From an uncultured Christensenella sp. (GTDB lineage: Bacteria > Bacillota > Clostridia > Christensenellales > UBA1242), in the NCBI GenBank assembly GCA_949296965.1, contig CASFQL010000029.1, positions 1 through 50,547 of the forward strand: 50,547 bases of DNA. The letters run 5' to 3'. This document shows positions 1-7,854 of this stretch, one piece after another (the first letter of the stretch is position 1; every line of letters begins with the position of its first letter). Made by a program: the position numbers and the translations under genes. The notes below the pieces were generated by a model. It was not told where the DNA came from. It did not search any database and saw nothing but the letters and a program-made list of their open reading frames with translations.

Positions 1-278
1 ATACGCGAACTCATCTCTCACCGAAATAAATCTTTTACCACTACTTGATGCCAAATTGTGGTCTTATGCTGTATTAGCAGATATTTCTATCTGTTGTCCC
101 CCTGTGAAAGGTAGATTATTCACGCGTTACTCACCCGTCCGCCACTAGACTTATTCGTTGCACAAAACACATTGAGAAAACCCAAAATGCTTTGTGCAAC
201 AAACAAATCCCGTTCGACTTGCATGTATTAAGCACGCCGCCAGCGTTCGTCCTGAGCCAGAATCGAACTCTAATTAAA
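1..278 (-). rRNA. 16S ribosomal RNA, 5' end (partial)
   Basis: The reverse complement carries the conserved start of bacterial 16S rRNA: AGAGTTCGATTCTGGCTCAG (the 27F region) at about 251-270, followed by the GACGAACGCTGGCGGCG block and the AATACATGCAAGTCGAACG block. The gene runs off the left edge, so only the first ~280 nt are present. The mature 5' end is estimated at about 278, a few bases before the 27F motif. The rest of the rRNA operon lies outside the window. Confidence 0.98.
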
Positions 279-460
279 TGGTATAATAAAGTCAAAAGAC
301 TGTATTATCAAATAAATAAAGCATCTTGCTCAAAACATTCATTACTGACTGTTTAAAGTTTTGCTTGATTAAAATTCTCGAAATTTTCGAAGAATTTTGT
401 ATAAACCTTAACTATTAAATTTTAATGGACCGCGTCGCACTTTTCCTTAGCGACATGACG

Positions 461-489
461 AGAATATCATAATAAAAATTTAGTGTCAA
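461..489 (-). promoter_or_regulatory. sigma-A promoter of the rRNA operon
   Basis: On the minus strand a perfect -35 TTGACA (484-489) is followed by a 17-nt spacer and a -10 TATTCT (461-466). Predicted start of transcription is near 454, giving a leader of ~175 nt before 16S. The early transcribed part (about 425-455) is GC-richer than its surroundings, as is usual just downstream of rRNA promoters. 279-573 holds only this leader and promoter. Confidence 0.8.
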
Positions 490-573
490 CACCTTTTTTC
501 AAAAAAAACAAAAAATTTTAAAGTTTTTTTAAATTATTACGAACACTTGTCCCCGTGTGTCGTATTTTTCCAC

Positions 574-1005
574 CTAAATCATACTAAAAATCAAATTTAT
601 TAGGTCATAAAAAAGTTCAAAAGTTTCTTCTATAATTTCAATTTTTTCAGTTTTTTCAATAAAAAACAACTCCCCAAATATTTCTAATATAAGATTATAA
701 AGGCATTTATAATTAAACTTTAATCCCTGTTTTACATCATTTTGTTGAATATTAATATCAAAGTAACTTTCCAAATCTTTTATTTTATTATTTAAAAGAT
801 TGCATTTCTTAAAAATTTCATTTAGTTTAGCATTTTTAGCAAAGCCCTTATCTATTATAAAAACTAACCTATGCAAATTTGTTATTAAGGAAATTATATG
901 TTTTTTATCAATGCAAACACTTTTTAAAACAGAGATAGAATTGTATTTTTTTTGATATTCTCTTGCCATTTGTTTAAAATTTTCACTATTTAAAAACTCT
1001 TCCAT
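574..1005 (-). CDS. hypothetical protein (143 aa)
   Basis: A complete small protein of unknown function. The ATG at 1005 has an AGGTGG ribosome binding site a few bases upstream. The protein is lysine-, isoleucine- and leucine-rich, predicted mostly helical, with no signal peptide, no clear membrane segment and no motif I recognise. It lies between the terminator of the dnaX-ebfC unit and the 16S promoter, so it is probably transcribed alone. A -10-like TATAAG lies just upstream, with a weak -35. No homology claim is made. Confidence 0.7.
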   Translation of the reverse strand: MEEFLNSENFKQMAREYQKKYNSISVLKSVCIDKKHIISLITNLHRLVFIIDKGFAKNAKLNEIFKKCNLLNNKIKDLESYFDINIQQNDVKQGLKFNYKCLYNLILEIFGELFFIEKTEKIEIIEETFELFYDLINLIFSMI

Positions 1006-1348
1006 ACCCCACCTTTTAACATTAACTTATATGAAAAAACAAATAAAATTGAAACAAAAAAAAGATGGCATCACCATCTTTAATTTATTATTATGACAAA
1101 AAACAAAAATTAATTCTTATAATAAGATTTTAAATAGTTTCTCCCTTTATTTTATCAAAATATTTTTCTATTTAATCTATAAATTTTATTTAATAAAATT
1201 TCAATATCTTATTAATCACTTTTTAAATTTTCTTCTAAAAAAGAGAACTTTTTAAAATTTCACTCACAGTCATATAAACCACAAGCAATATATTAAACTA
1301 AAAAAGTTTATAATAAAATAAGTTTTATATTGACTATTTAAAAAATCT
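1006..1348. other. intergenic region between ebfC and the 143-aa gene
   Basis: 343 bp of AT-rich DNA with no credible gene on either strand. It contains the terminator at 1054-1081 and the presumed weak promoter of the 143-aa gene. Confidence 0.7.
1054..1081 (-). terminator. intrinsic terminator after the mrnC-ebfC unit
   Basis: On the minus strand AAAGATGG and CCATCTTT pair around a 5-nt loop and run into a tract of T's (complement of 1054-1060). It lies ~270 bp after the ebfC stop. Confidence 0.8.
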
Positions 1349-1675
1349 TTACATACCACTAAAAGCACCCAAAGTATCTTTACTTAACTCTTGGGCTTTA
1401 TTTTGAGCATCTTTAATTGCAGCCATTATTAAATCTTCTAACATTTCAACATCGTCTGGGTCAACGGCCTCTTTTTTAATTCTAACAGCCTTAATTTCTT
1501 TTTTACCTGTCATAACAACTTCGACCATATTTCCGCCACTTGCCCCAACAACTTCTGTGTTTGCAAGTTCTTCATTCTTTTTTTCCATTTCGGCTTGCAT
1601 TTTCTGAGCCTGCTTAATCATATTTTGCATATTCATACCGCCACCGAAACCACCAAATCTATTATATCCTGCCAT
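1349..1675 (-). CDS. YbaB/EbfC family nucleoid-associated protein
   Basis: A 108-aa DNA-binding protein of the YbaB/EbfC family, small dimers that bind the nucleoid and are almost always encoded next to dnaX and recR. The protein has the family core: a Gly-rich N-terminus, the helix QAQKMQAEMEKKNEEL, the VEVVMTGKKEIKAVRI strands and a C-terminal helix with DLIMAAIKDAQNKAQ. Length is typical. The ATG at 1675 has an AAGGAG site about 7 nt upstream. It follows dnaX by ~50 nt, probably in the same operon; recR is not visible in the window. Confidence 0.95.
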   Translation of the reverse strand: MAGYNRFGGFGGGMNMQNMIKQAQKMQAEMEKKNEELANTEVVGASGGNMVEVVMTGKKEIKAVRIKKEAVDPDDVEMLEDLIMAAIKDAQNKAQELSKDTLGAFSGM

Positions 1676-1725
1676 ATTAATCTCCTTTTTTAATTTTATG
1701 ACTACTACAAATTAATTTATGTCAA

Positions 1726-3350
1726 CTATATAAAACAAATTTCATCGCCAAACAAATCTTTTAATATTTTGATATTATTTGAAACTTTATCATTGCCTTT
1801 TTCTTTTAACACAAACTCAATGTTTATTTTATCATTAATTCTTTTAAGTTCCAAAGCAATTTTGCTAAAATTTTCTTCTTTTGTCAAAATATCATACAAA
1901 TATTTTTCGTAAACTACCGCTTTTAAGGTAAAATTATTAAAAGAAAACTCTCTAATTTCCCCGCAAGCAGTATGAAGTGTCATAAGGTTATTATTTCTTA
2001 AATGCAAAATAAATTGTCCCCATAGTTTTTTAGGATTTTTCAAAATCTCTTCTAGGCTTAAAATTGCGGTGTCTTTTACTTCTAAATTATTTCCTTGTCC
2101 ATTATTTTTTAAAGGGACTTTATCTATTTTATTGTAAATTAAAATATTTTCTGGCACCTCTTCAAACGAATTAAAATTGTCTAAAATTTTTTTTTCTTTA
2201 TCAAAATTGGCTAAAAAGTCTTTATTTTCGCAAACTAAATCTTCATTAATTAGTTTTTTTTTAAAGTATCATAACTAGCACATTCTAAACAAGTAAGTTC
2301 AATCAAAGTTCTAGGAGAAAGAGCGTATTTAAGTTCACTTTCAATACCGCAAAACTTTTCCATAAAACTTAAAAGTTGTTCGCCACTTGTTTTTTGGGCT
2401 TGATTAAAATATCTGTTAAAAGTTTCTTTTGAAAAACCTAATATGTCTTTTGCGTTATCACAATTTTTTATAACTAAAAGGTCTTTAAAATGAACGGAAA
2501 GTTCTTTACCAAGGGCAATTAAATTTTTACCAATTTTACACAAATTATCAATAGTAGTAAGGACTCCGCCTATATCCTTATCAATAATTTTATCTGTCAA
2601 ATCTAATACACTATCAATGTCATTGCTACCTAAAATATCCACAACTTTATCGTAGGTAACTAAATTTGAACAAAAAGCGACAACAGAGTCTGCAACAGAA
2701 AGGGTATCTCTTACACTTCCCTCTCCGCTCGAAGCAATAGCATCAATAGATTTCTCGTCATATTTAACCCCAATAGCATTAAATACATTTTTTATATGCT
2801 CTTTTAAAAGTTCTTTTGAAACAAGTCTAAAATCAAATCTCATACACCTTGACAAAATCGTCGCAGGCAACTTGTATGCTTCTGTTGTTGCAAGTATAAA
2901 CACGGCGTGTTTTGGAGGTTCTTCAAGTGTTTTTAGTAAAGCATTAAAAGCACTATCTGTTAACATATGAACTTCATCAATAATAAAAACTTTATATTTA
3001 CCATTAATAGGTGGATATTTAACTTTTTCTCTAAGTGCTCTTATTTCGTCCACCCCATTATTTGAAGCGGCATCAATCTCTAATATATCAACACTATTTA
3101 ATTCATCAAGTGCCTTACAAGATTCACACTTTAAACAAGGCGAGCCATCAACAGGAGAAAGGCAATTAATTGCCTTAGCAAAAATCTTAGCACAAGTAGT
3201 TTTACCCGTCCCACGAGTGCCTGTAAATAGATATGCGTGTCCAACTTGACCTGTTATAACTTGATTCTTTAAAGCCCTAACAATATGGTCTTGTCCTATA
3301 ACTTCATCAAAAATCTTTGGTCTAAATTTCCTATAAAGTGCTAAGTGCAA
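1726..3350 (-). CDS. dnaX: DNA polymerase III subunits tau/gamma, expressed through slippage at an A9 run
   Basis: Clamp-loader ATPase. Reading frame 1 (3350-2250, 366 aa) has the Walker A GTRGTGKTT, the four-Cys zinc module (C..C..C..C near residues 66-80), the DEVHML Walker B and the SRC sensor region: a complete gamma-like protein. It ends at TAA directly after nine A's. The -1 frame is open from that run to 1726 and encodes a tau-like C-terminus (LWGQFILHLRNNNLMTLHTA). Joined, they give ~541 aa, close to the usual Firmicutes DnaX (B. subtilis ~560). The start is TTG at 3350, directly after the sigH stop, with AAAGGAG 8 nt upstream and ALYRKFRP at the expected place. A sequencing error in the homopolymer is the alternative. 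Confidence 0.9.
2250..2265 (-). promoter_or_regulatory. dnaX slippery site: nine A's directly before the gamma stop
   Basis: On the minus strand TTT is followed by nine A's (complement of 2254-2262) and then CTAA, so the zero frame reads TTA AAA AAA AAC TAA. Slippage by -1 reads AAA CTA ATT and continues for 175 codons. I see no upstream SD-like stimulator as in the E. coli site. An A9 run with transcriptional slippage is known for Thermus thermophilus dnaX, so that mechanism is the closer parallel. Confidence 0.7.
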
Positions 3351-3962
3351 CTATTTATCTCCTTTTAGAAATCTTAATTTAATTTTAATCCTACTTAAAG
3401 CATTGTCAATACTTTTTGGACTCTTTTTCAAAATTGTAGATATTTCAATATAATTTAAGCCACTTAAATAGTTTTTTAAAACTTGCTTTTCAAAACTACT
3501 CAATTCTTTGTCAATTCTAAACGCCAATTCGCCAAATTTTTCTCTTAAAATCATACTTTCTTCTGGCGAAAGAACATTTGACACTAGATAAAAACCATTA
3601 TCTTCATCCTGGTTTTCTTCCTGTTTTAGAGAAAGCAAAATTTTACCTTGGTTGTTGATTGAAAAATAAGTATTTAGCATTTGATTCTTTTGTCTATTGT
3701 TTTTTATGAAAGCAGATTGAATTTGTCTTTTAATGCAAATGCTAGCATAGTTTGAAAAAGAAATATGACTATCAACATCATAACTTCTATAAGCATTAAA
3801 TAAACCAATCATACCTTCTTGAATTAAATCGCTTTCTTCTAAATTTATTAAAAAATATTTTCTACAAATAGATTTTACGAGAGTTTTGTAAGTATTCATA
3901 AGTTCATTGATTGCCTTTTCATCTCCACTCTTTGCTCTTAAAATCAATTCTCTTTCGTCCAT
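3351..3962 (-). CDS. sigH: RNA polymerase sigma-H factor (transition-state/early sporulation)
   Basis: Sigma-70 family factor of the SigH (Spo0H) type, ~203 aa. Region 2 is visible (ESDLIQEGMIGLFNAYRSYD, then FSNYASICIKRQIQSA), and the C-terminal region 4 helix-turn-helix has YIEISTILKKSPKSIDNALSRIK, which matches SigH. In Bacillus SigH drives spo0A, spo0F and other early sporulation genes. The start is placed at ATG 3962 rather than the TTG one codon earlier, because GGGGG lies 7 nt upstream of the ATG. The order mrnC-rlmB-sigH matches the Bacillus cluster; dnaX starts on the next base after the stop. Confidence 0.95.
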   Translation of the reverse strand: MDERELILRAKSGDEKAINELMNTYKTLVKSICRKYFLINLEESDLIQEGMIGLFNAYRSYDVDSHISFSNYASICIKRQIQSAFIKNNRQKNQMLNTYFSINNQGKILLSLKQEENQDEDNGFYLVSNVLSPEESMILREKFGELAFRIDKELSSFEKQVLKNYLSGLNYIEISTILKKSPKSIDNALSRIKIKLRFLKGDK

Positions 3963-3979
3963 CAAAAATCCCCCAAAAT

Positions 3980-4696
3980 TTAATTTATTTGTCTTTGTCT
4001 TAAAGCCTCATAAATTATTGCAGTTGTTGCATTTGAAACATTTAAAGAGTTTATACTTCCATTAAGTGGTAAAGATATAATTTGGTCGCAAATTTTTTTA
4101 GTAAGAGTTCCTACACCAAAACCTTCACTTCCCATAACAATCGCAATATTTCCTTTTAAGTTTGTTTTATATAAACTTTCTCCACCTGCTTCGGCACAAT
4201 AAACCCAAACATTGTTTTTTTGTAAATATTTTATAACATCGTTGATGTTTGTTACCTTTGCAATTTTGACATAATTAATAGCCCCACAACTTGTTTTATA
4301 AACAGTTTCATTTACATCACAACTTCTTCTATTTTCAATAATTATTCCATCAACTCCCGCACATTCGCAAGCCCTTATAATGCTACCAAAATTATGAGGG
4401 TCCTGTATGCCATCTAACAAAACAATAAAATTGTCGTCTTGCTTTTTATTCTGCAAAATTTCATCAACAGTTGAATACTTAAAATCTGTAACATAGCAAA
4501 CAAATCCCTGATGATGAGAAGACAATTTGTCAAGTTGTTTTTTTTGAGCAAAATCAAATCTAACATTTTTTTCTTTGCATAGGTTAATTATTTTTTGACT
4601 AAATTCGCTATGAATTGAAGATGAAATCAAAACCTTTATAACCGTCCTGCCTGAATTTAATGCTTCATAAACGCTATTTTTACCACTTATAATCAT
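3980..4696 (-). CDS. rlmB: 23S rRNA 2'-O-ribose methyltransferase, TrmH/RlmB type
   Basis: SPOUT-superfamily methyltransferase of 238 aa. The N-terminal substrate-binding domain (ISGKNSVYEALNSGR) is followed by the knotted catalytic domain with VLLDGIQDPHNFGSIIRAC, IVMGSEGFGV and SLNVSNATTAIIYEALRQR, the three TrmH signature motifs. It is expected to methylate a guanosine of 23S rRNA (G2251 in E. coli) or an equivalent site. The ATG at 4696 overlaps the mrnC stop by 4 nt, and AGGAG lies 9 nt upstream, so the two are translationally coupled. Confidence 0.95.
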   Translation of the reverse strand: MIISGKNSVYEALNSGRTVIKVLISSSIHSEFSQKIINLCKEKNVRFDFAQKKQLDKLSSHHQGFVCYVTDFKYSTVDEILQNKKQDDNFIVLLDGIQDPHNFGSIIRACECAGVDGIIIENRRSCDVNETVYKTSCGAINYVKIAKVTNINDVIKYLQKNNVWVYCAEAGGESLYKTNLKGNIAIVMGSEGFGVGTLTKKICDQIISLPLNGSINSLNVSNATTAIIYEALRQRQIN

Positions 4697-5130
4697 TTTC
4701 TTTTCTCCTGCAAAACTTGTTTTAATTCTACCAAAATAAAATTATAAAAAAATTTAATTCTATCAAAATCTTGCATCAAATAGTTATACCCTAAAATTGC
4801 CTCAAAACTTGTCGCCTTTTTATAATCGCTAAGATTAGAATTTTTAGGAATTGTATTTAATCTTGCATTTCTTGCTCTTTTTGCAATTTGTTGTTCTTCT
4901 TCACTTAACTTATCATTAAGCCTATCAAGTAAACTTGCTTGATAACTTGCTTTAACAAATTTTGTAGATAATTTATGAAGTTCATTACTCTTAAAAGTGG
5001 AGTTTGAACAAAAAAATTCTCTAATCACAACCGACCACACTGCATCACCTAAAAAAGCAAGACTAATAGGATTTAAGTTTAAAATTTGATTTTTATTAGT
5101 TATGCTTTCAAAACAAATCTTTTCTATCAT
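4693..5130 (-). CDS. mrnC: Mini-ribonuclease III (23S rRNA maturation)
   Basis: A 145-aa RNase III catalytic domain without a double-strand RNA-binding domain, the hallmark of Mini-III. The catalytic signature is LAFLGDAVWSVVIREFF near residues 28-44, and a second acidic motif lies in FEAILGYNYLM. It trims 23S rRNA precursor ends in Firmicutes. It heads the operon mrnC-rlmB-sigH-dnaX-ebfC. There is no SD before the ATG; the predicted transcription start falls on the A of the ATG, so the message should be leaderless. Confidence 0.93.
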   Translation of the reverse strand: MIEKICFESITNKNQILNLNPISLAFLGDAVWSVVIREFFCSNSTFKSNELHKLSTKFVKASYQASLLDRLNDKLSEEEQQIAKRARNARLNTIPKNSNLSDYKKATSFEAILGYNYLMQDFDRIKFFYNFILVELKQVLQEKRK

Positions 5131-5142
5131 AAAAAAAGTATA
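5130..5142 (-). promoter_or_regulatory. extended -10 promoter of the mrnC operon, leaderless
   Basis: On the minus strand TGATATACT (an extended -10, TG-N-TATACT, hexamer at 5137-5142) ends 6 nt before the mrnC ATG. The expected +1 is the A of the start codon. The -35 region 17 nt upstream is poor (TTTTCT), as is common with extended -10 promoters. Confidence 0.55.
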
Positions 5143-5380
5143 TCACAAAAATAATTAAAAGAAAAGAGTAAAATTAATCTTTAAAAAATAAATCATACAT
5201 TGTTTTTTAAGTTTATTCAATATTTTTTATAAGTTCAAACCAATATAAATTACTAACCTTTTAGCAATAAAAATTTTTAAAACAAAACTTGATTAACTTT
5301 AACTAAACTTTTTACTTTAATTTTTAATTTTAATTTAGAAAATTTTACAAAACTTAAACTTTCATATATAAAAATAACTT

Positions 5381-5442
5381 AAAATTTATTAAAACTCAAC
5401 AACTATTGACATAAAATTTATTAAAACTCAACGACTATTGAC
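5381..5442 (+). repeat. tandem 30-bp direct repeat (32-bp period) at the promoter of the RSH-like operon
   Basis: Two copies, 5381-5410 and 5413-5442, differ at one base; each contains AAAACTCAAC(A/G)ACTATTGAC. Each copy ends in a TTGAC -35-like element, and the second supplies the -35 of the operon promoter. The rest of 5131-5473 (343 bp) is AT-rich spacer with divergent promoters at its two ends and no gene. Confidence 0.85.
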
Positions 5443-5472
5443 TTTAATAATAAATTTATTATAATATTACTA
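5438..5472 (+). promoter_or_regulatory. promoter of the RSH-like/nucleotidyltransferase operon
   Basis: -35 TTGACT (5438-5443), 16-nt spacer, -10 TATAAT (5460-5465). Expected +1 is about 5472, two bases before the ATG at 5474. There is no SD, so the first gene is probably read from a leaderless or near-leaderless mRNA. The upstream 32-bp duplication could be an operator. Confidence 0.65.
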
Positions 5473-5473
5473 T

Positions 5474-6025
5474 ATGAAAGAAATTAAAATACAAGAATTT
5501 TTAACAGATAAAGACTACATTAATGATGATTTTTTATTACCTTTACTAAATGACTACGACTCTTTTTTAAGAAGCGTAATGAGATTAGTTGAAGAAAATG
5601 TAAGTAGTGAAAAATCATTGCAAATTAAAAAAGATTTAACTCGCCTAAATGAAATATTAATAGATTATGGTGCTACTTATGAAAATGTTGTATTAAAAAC
5701 AGCAATAATTTATTATTTAACTGGAAATGAGTTTTTAGATTATGAAAAATTGTCTTCTCTTAATTTATCTAAAATTGTAGTAAAAGGAGTAAACATTTTA
5801 CAACAAGCAAATAATCAAAATGACTATAAGAGAGTTTTTTTAGGTTCTCTTGCCTACCTTGGCAAAATTCAACTAGCCTTAACGATATTAGAGATTGAAA
5901 AAGCAAATAAAAATGACAACAAATCAAATATTTTGATAAAAGCAAACAAAATAATAAGCCAATATCAAGATAAAGTAAAAAATAGTTTAATGGTAAAATT
6001 AATTGAAACAAAAAATAACATTTAA
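5474..6025 (+). CDS. degenerate RelA/SpoT-type HD-domain protein (183 aa)
   Basis: First gene of a three-gene operon. Residues ~57-180 line up by eye with the helical HD (hydrolase) domain of long RelA/SpoT homologs. ILIDYGATYENVVLKTAIIY sits where the family has the helix ending in HDVVED. IVVKGVNIL matches the (V)DGVTKL helix. YKRVFLGSLAYLGKIQLALT matches the helix carrying the KLADRLHN motif. NILIKANKIISQYQDKV matches the following TLEIYAPLA helix. The catalytic His/Asp residues are absent, so no hydrolase activity is expected; it may be a regulatory partner of the next protein. The next gene starts 11 nt downstream and holds the synthetase half, in the order of a normal RSH. The alignment is inference, not a search result. 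Confidence 0.6.
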   Translation: MKEIKIQEFLTDKDYINDDFLLPLLNDYDSFLRSVMRLVEENVSSEKSLQIKKDLTRLNEILIDYGATYENVVLKTAIIYYLTGNEFLDYEKLSSLNLSKIVVKGVNILQQANNQNDYKRVFLGSLAYLGKIQLALTILEIEKANKNDNKSNILIKANKIISQYQDKVKNSLMVKLIETKNNI

Positions 6026-6036
6026 AAAGGATAAAA

Positions 6037-7854
6037 ATGATTAACGAAGAAACTGCAAAACAATTACTAAACAAATTATATAAAATTGAAAATGACGATG
6101 AATTCCAAGCACAAATAGCATCAATTAAAGCCCAAATTGAAAACCTTGGTATAACTTCAATGTTTATAGAAGAAAGAGTCAAAGGTCCTATCTCTGCTTT
6201 AAAAAAATTCACAGAAAACAAAGACGGAAAATACCAAGAGAAATGGAACGCAATAAAAGATTTATTCGGTTTAATGGTAGTAGTAGATAACAATTATCAA
6301 GTTGATTATATTTTAAACTATATAAAAGAGCATTTTTCCAAACTTAAAAATCCTTATGTTGAAAATTTTATTACAGATTATAGAAAAGTAAGCAATAGAA
6401 AATCTCAACACCTTAAAGACACTTATGTTTTCCAAGATCCACAGGGACGAAGTTATCAAACAAATGATAGTTATAAAACAACAAAAGCAAATTTGATGAT
6501 TGACCAAATTCCAATAGAAATTCAAGTAAAAACAAAAGCTCAATACATTGCCCATATGGCAACTCACGACTCAGTTTATAAAACGGGACAAATTGAAGAT
6601 AAAGATTTAAGATATTTTATAGCAGATAAAATGTTCCCATATTTTGAAACTTTTGCTTATCTAAGATTAAATAAAGACAATTTAACCCAAACTCAAATAA
6701 AGGCAATCGAAGATGATATAAAAGAAATTTTTACAAGAAATTTTGCCGTCTATAATAAATATGCTAATATTTTTAATGAAGCAAGGTGTTTATATGGTGT
6801 AAACTTTTACCTTTTGCAGAATAGAGATGCCTTTATAAAAGACTCGATATTTCATAAAAAAAATCTAAATATGCAAATATCAACTTCGCAAGTTAAAAAA
6901 GTTTATGAATATCTATATGACAAAATCTCAAAAGAAAATCCATCATATTATACCACTCAACTAGTAAATCAAACAGTTGATAGATTGTTAAAAACTTCAT
7001 ATAGCAATTATAAAGAAATAAGAGAAAAAATTTCTGGTAAATATAGACACGGCTCGTGTGTAATAACAGGAATATTTGATATGCTAAAACCTGAGCACAT
7101 TACTTTGTTTAAAGAACTTGGGGATATATACAAACAAGTTTATGTAGGAGTTATAGATGATAAAATTAGTTCAGCATTTTTAGGACACGACACAGTATTT
7201 AATGAAAATCAAAGGGCAAGCCAACTTATAAATTTCAAAGGGATAACTTCAAGTTCTGTAATAAACGGAACAAATGTAAAAATAGAAAATGACATAGGTC
7301 CACTTCAATTAGATGAACCTGAGAAAAAAAAGTATGATATAGGATATATTAGTGGAGTTTTTGATGGTTTTCACCCGGGGCACCTTGAACACTTAAATAT
7401 GGCAAAAGCAGAAACAGAAAACTTGTATATAGGTATAAAAACTGACGAATATTCAAAAAGGATAAAAAATAAGTTCCCTATTAATGACGAAAATGATAGA
7501 TTAAAAGTTGTTAGTGGTGTTAGAGGTGTTTATAAAGTATTTTTAACAGACACTGATATGCTCCCACCAAGAGAATTTTTAGATAAAGCAAAAGAAGTAA
7601 TCAAAAATGGTGGCAGAGTTGCAATTTATCTTGGCTCTGATTGGATTACAAAATTTGATAGTAAGCCAAAGAGTTCTATTGATGAACTAAATTTTATAAG
7701 AAAAAAATACCCAAAAATATTCTTAACAACCACAAAAAGAGAAAATGAAAAAACAATGTCTAGCACCGTTCTTAGAGAGCAATTAATACAATCAAAAGAA
7801 ATAGACACCTTCCCGCTAGAATTAACAATGATAGGAAATGATTATGAATTATAA
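6037..7854 (+). CDS. RelA/SpoT-like synthetase domain fused to two HxGH nucleotidyltransferase domains
   Basis: 605 aa. Residues ~20-185 resemble the (p)ppGpp synthetase domain: ERVKGPISALKKF (R47, K49), IKDLFGLMVVVD (D75), SYKTTKANLM (Y146) and IPIEIQVKTKAQYIAHM (E161). The usual Arg of DLxGxR is Met80 and the Arg of EIQIRT is Lys165. Residues ~205-335 are helical. Residues ~338-410 form a first cytidylyltransferase-like domain with a degenerate motif (GIFDMLKPEH) and an SSSVIN remnant. Residues ~433-590 form a second, intact one: GVFDGFHPGH (440-449) and SSTVLR (575-580). Which nucleotide or head group is transferred cannot be told. I know no described protein with this architecture. It overlaps the next gene. 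Confidence 0.75.
   Translation: MINEETAKQLLNKLYKIENDDEFQAQIASIKAQIENLGITSMFIEERVKGPISALKKFTENKDGKYQEKWNAIKDLFGLMVVVDNNYQVDYILNYIKEHFSKLKNPYVENFITDYRKVSNRKSQHLKDTYVFQDPQGRSYQTNDSYKTTKANLMIDQIPIEIQVKTKAQYIAHMATHDSVYKTGQIEDKDLRYFIADKMFPYFETFAYLRLNKDNLTQTQIKAIEDDIKEIFTRNFAVYNKYANIFNEARCLYGVNFYLLQNRDAFIKDSIFHKKNLNMQISTSQVKKVYEYLYDKISKENPSYYTTQLVNQTVDRLLKTSYSNYKEIREKISGKYRHGSCVITGIFDMLKPEHITLFKELGDIYKQVYVGVIDDKISSAFLGHDTVFNENQRASQLINFKGITSSSVINGTNVKIENDIGPLQLDEPEKKKYDIGYISGVFDGFHPGHLEHLNMAKAETENLYIGIKTDEYSKRIKNKFPINDENDRLKVVSGVRGVYKVFLTDTDMLPPREFLDKAKEVIKNGGRVAIYLGSDWITKFDSKPKSSIDELNFIRKKYPKIFLTTTKRENEKTMSSTVLREQLIQSKEIDTFPLELTMIGNDYEL

Noticed and set aside
1726..2157. Separate 143-aa gene starting at GTG 2157
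   Set aside because: The frame continues upstream without a stop to the A9 run and encodes the missing tau C-terminus; no SD at 2157. Treated as part of dnaX.
5769..6293. 174-aa minus-strand frame opposite the RSH-like genes
   Set aside because: Shadow of two well-supported plus-strand genes; composition is typical of an antisense frame.
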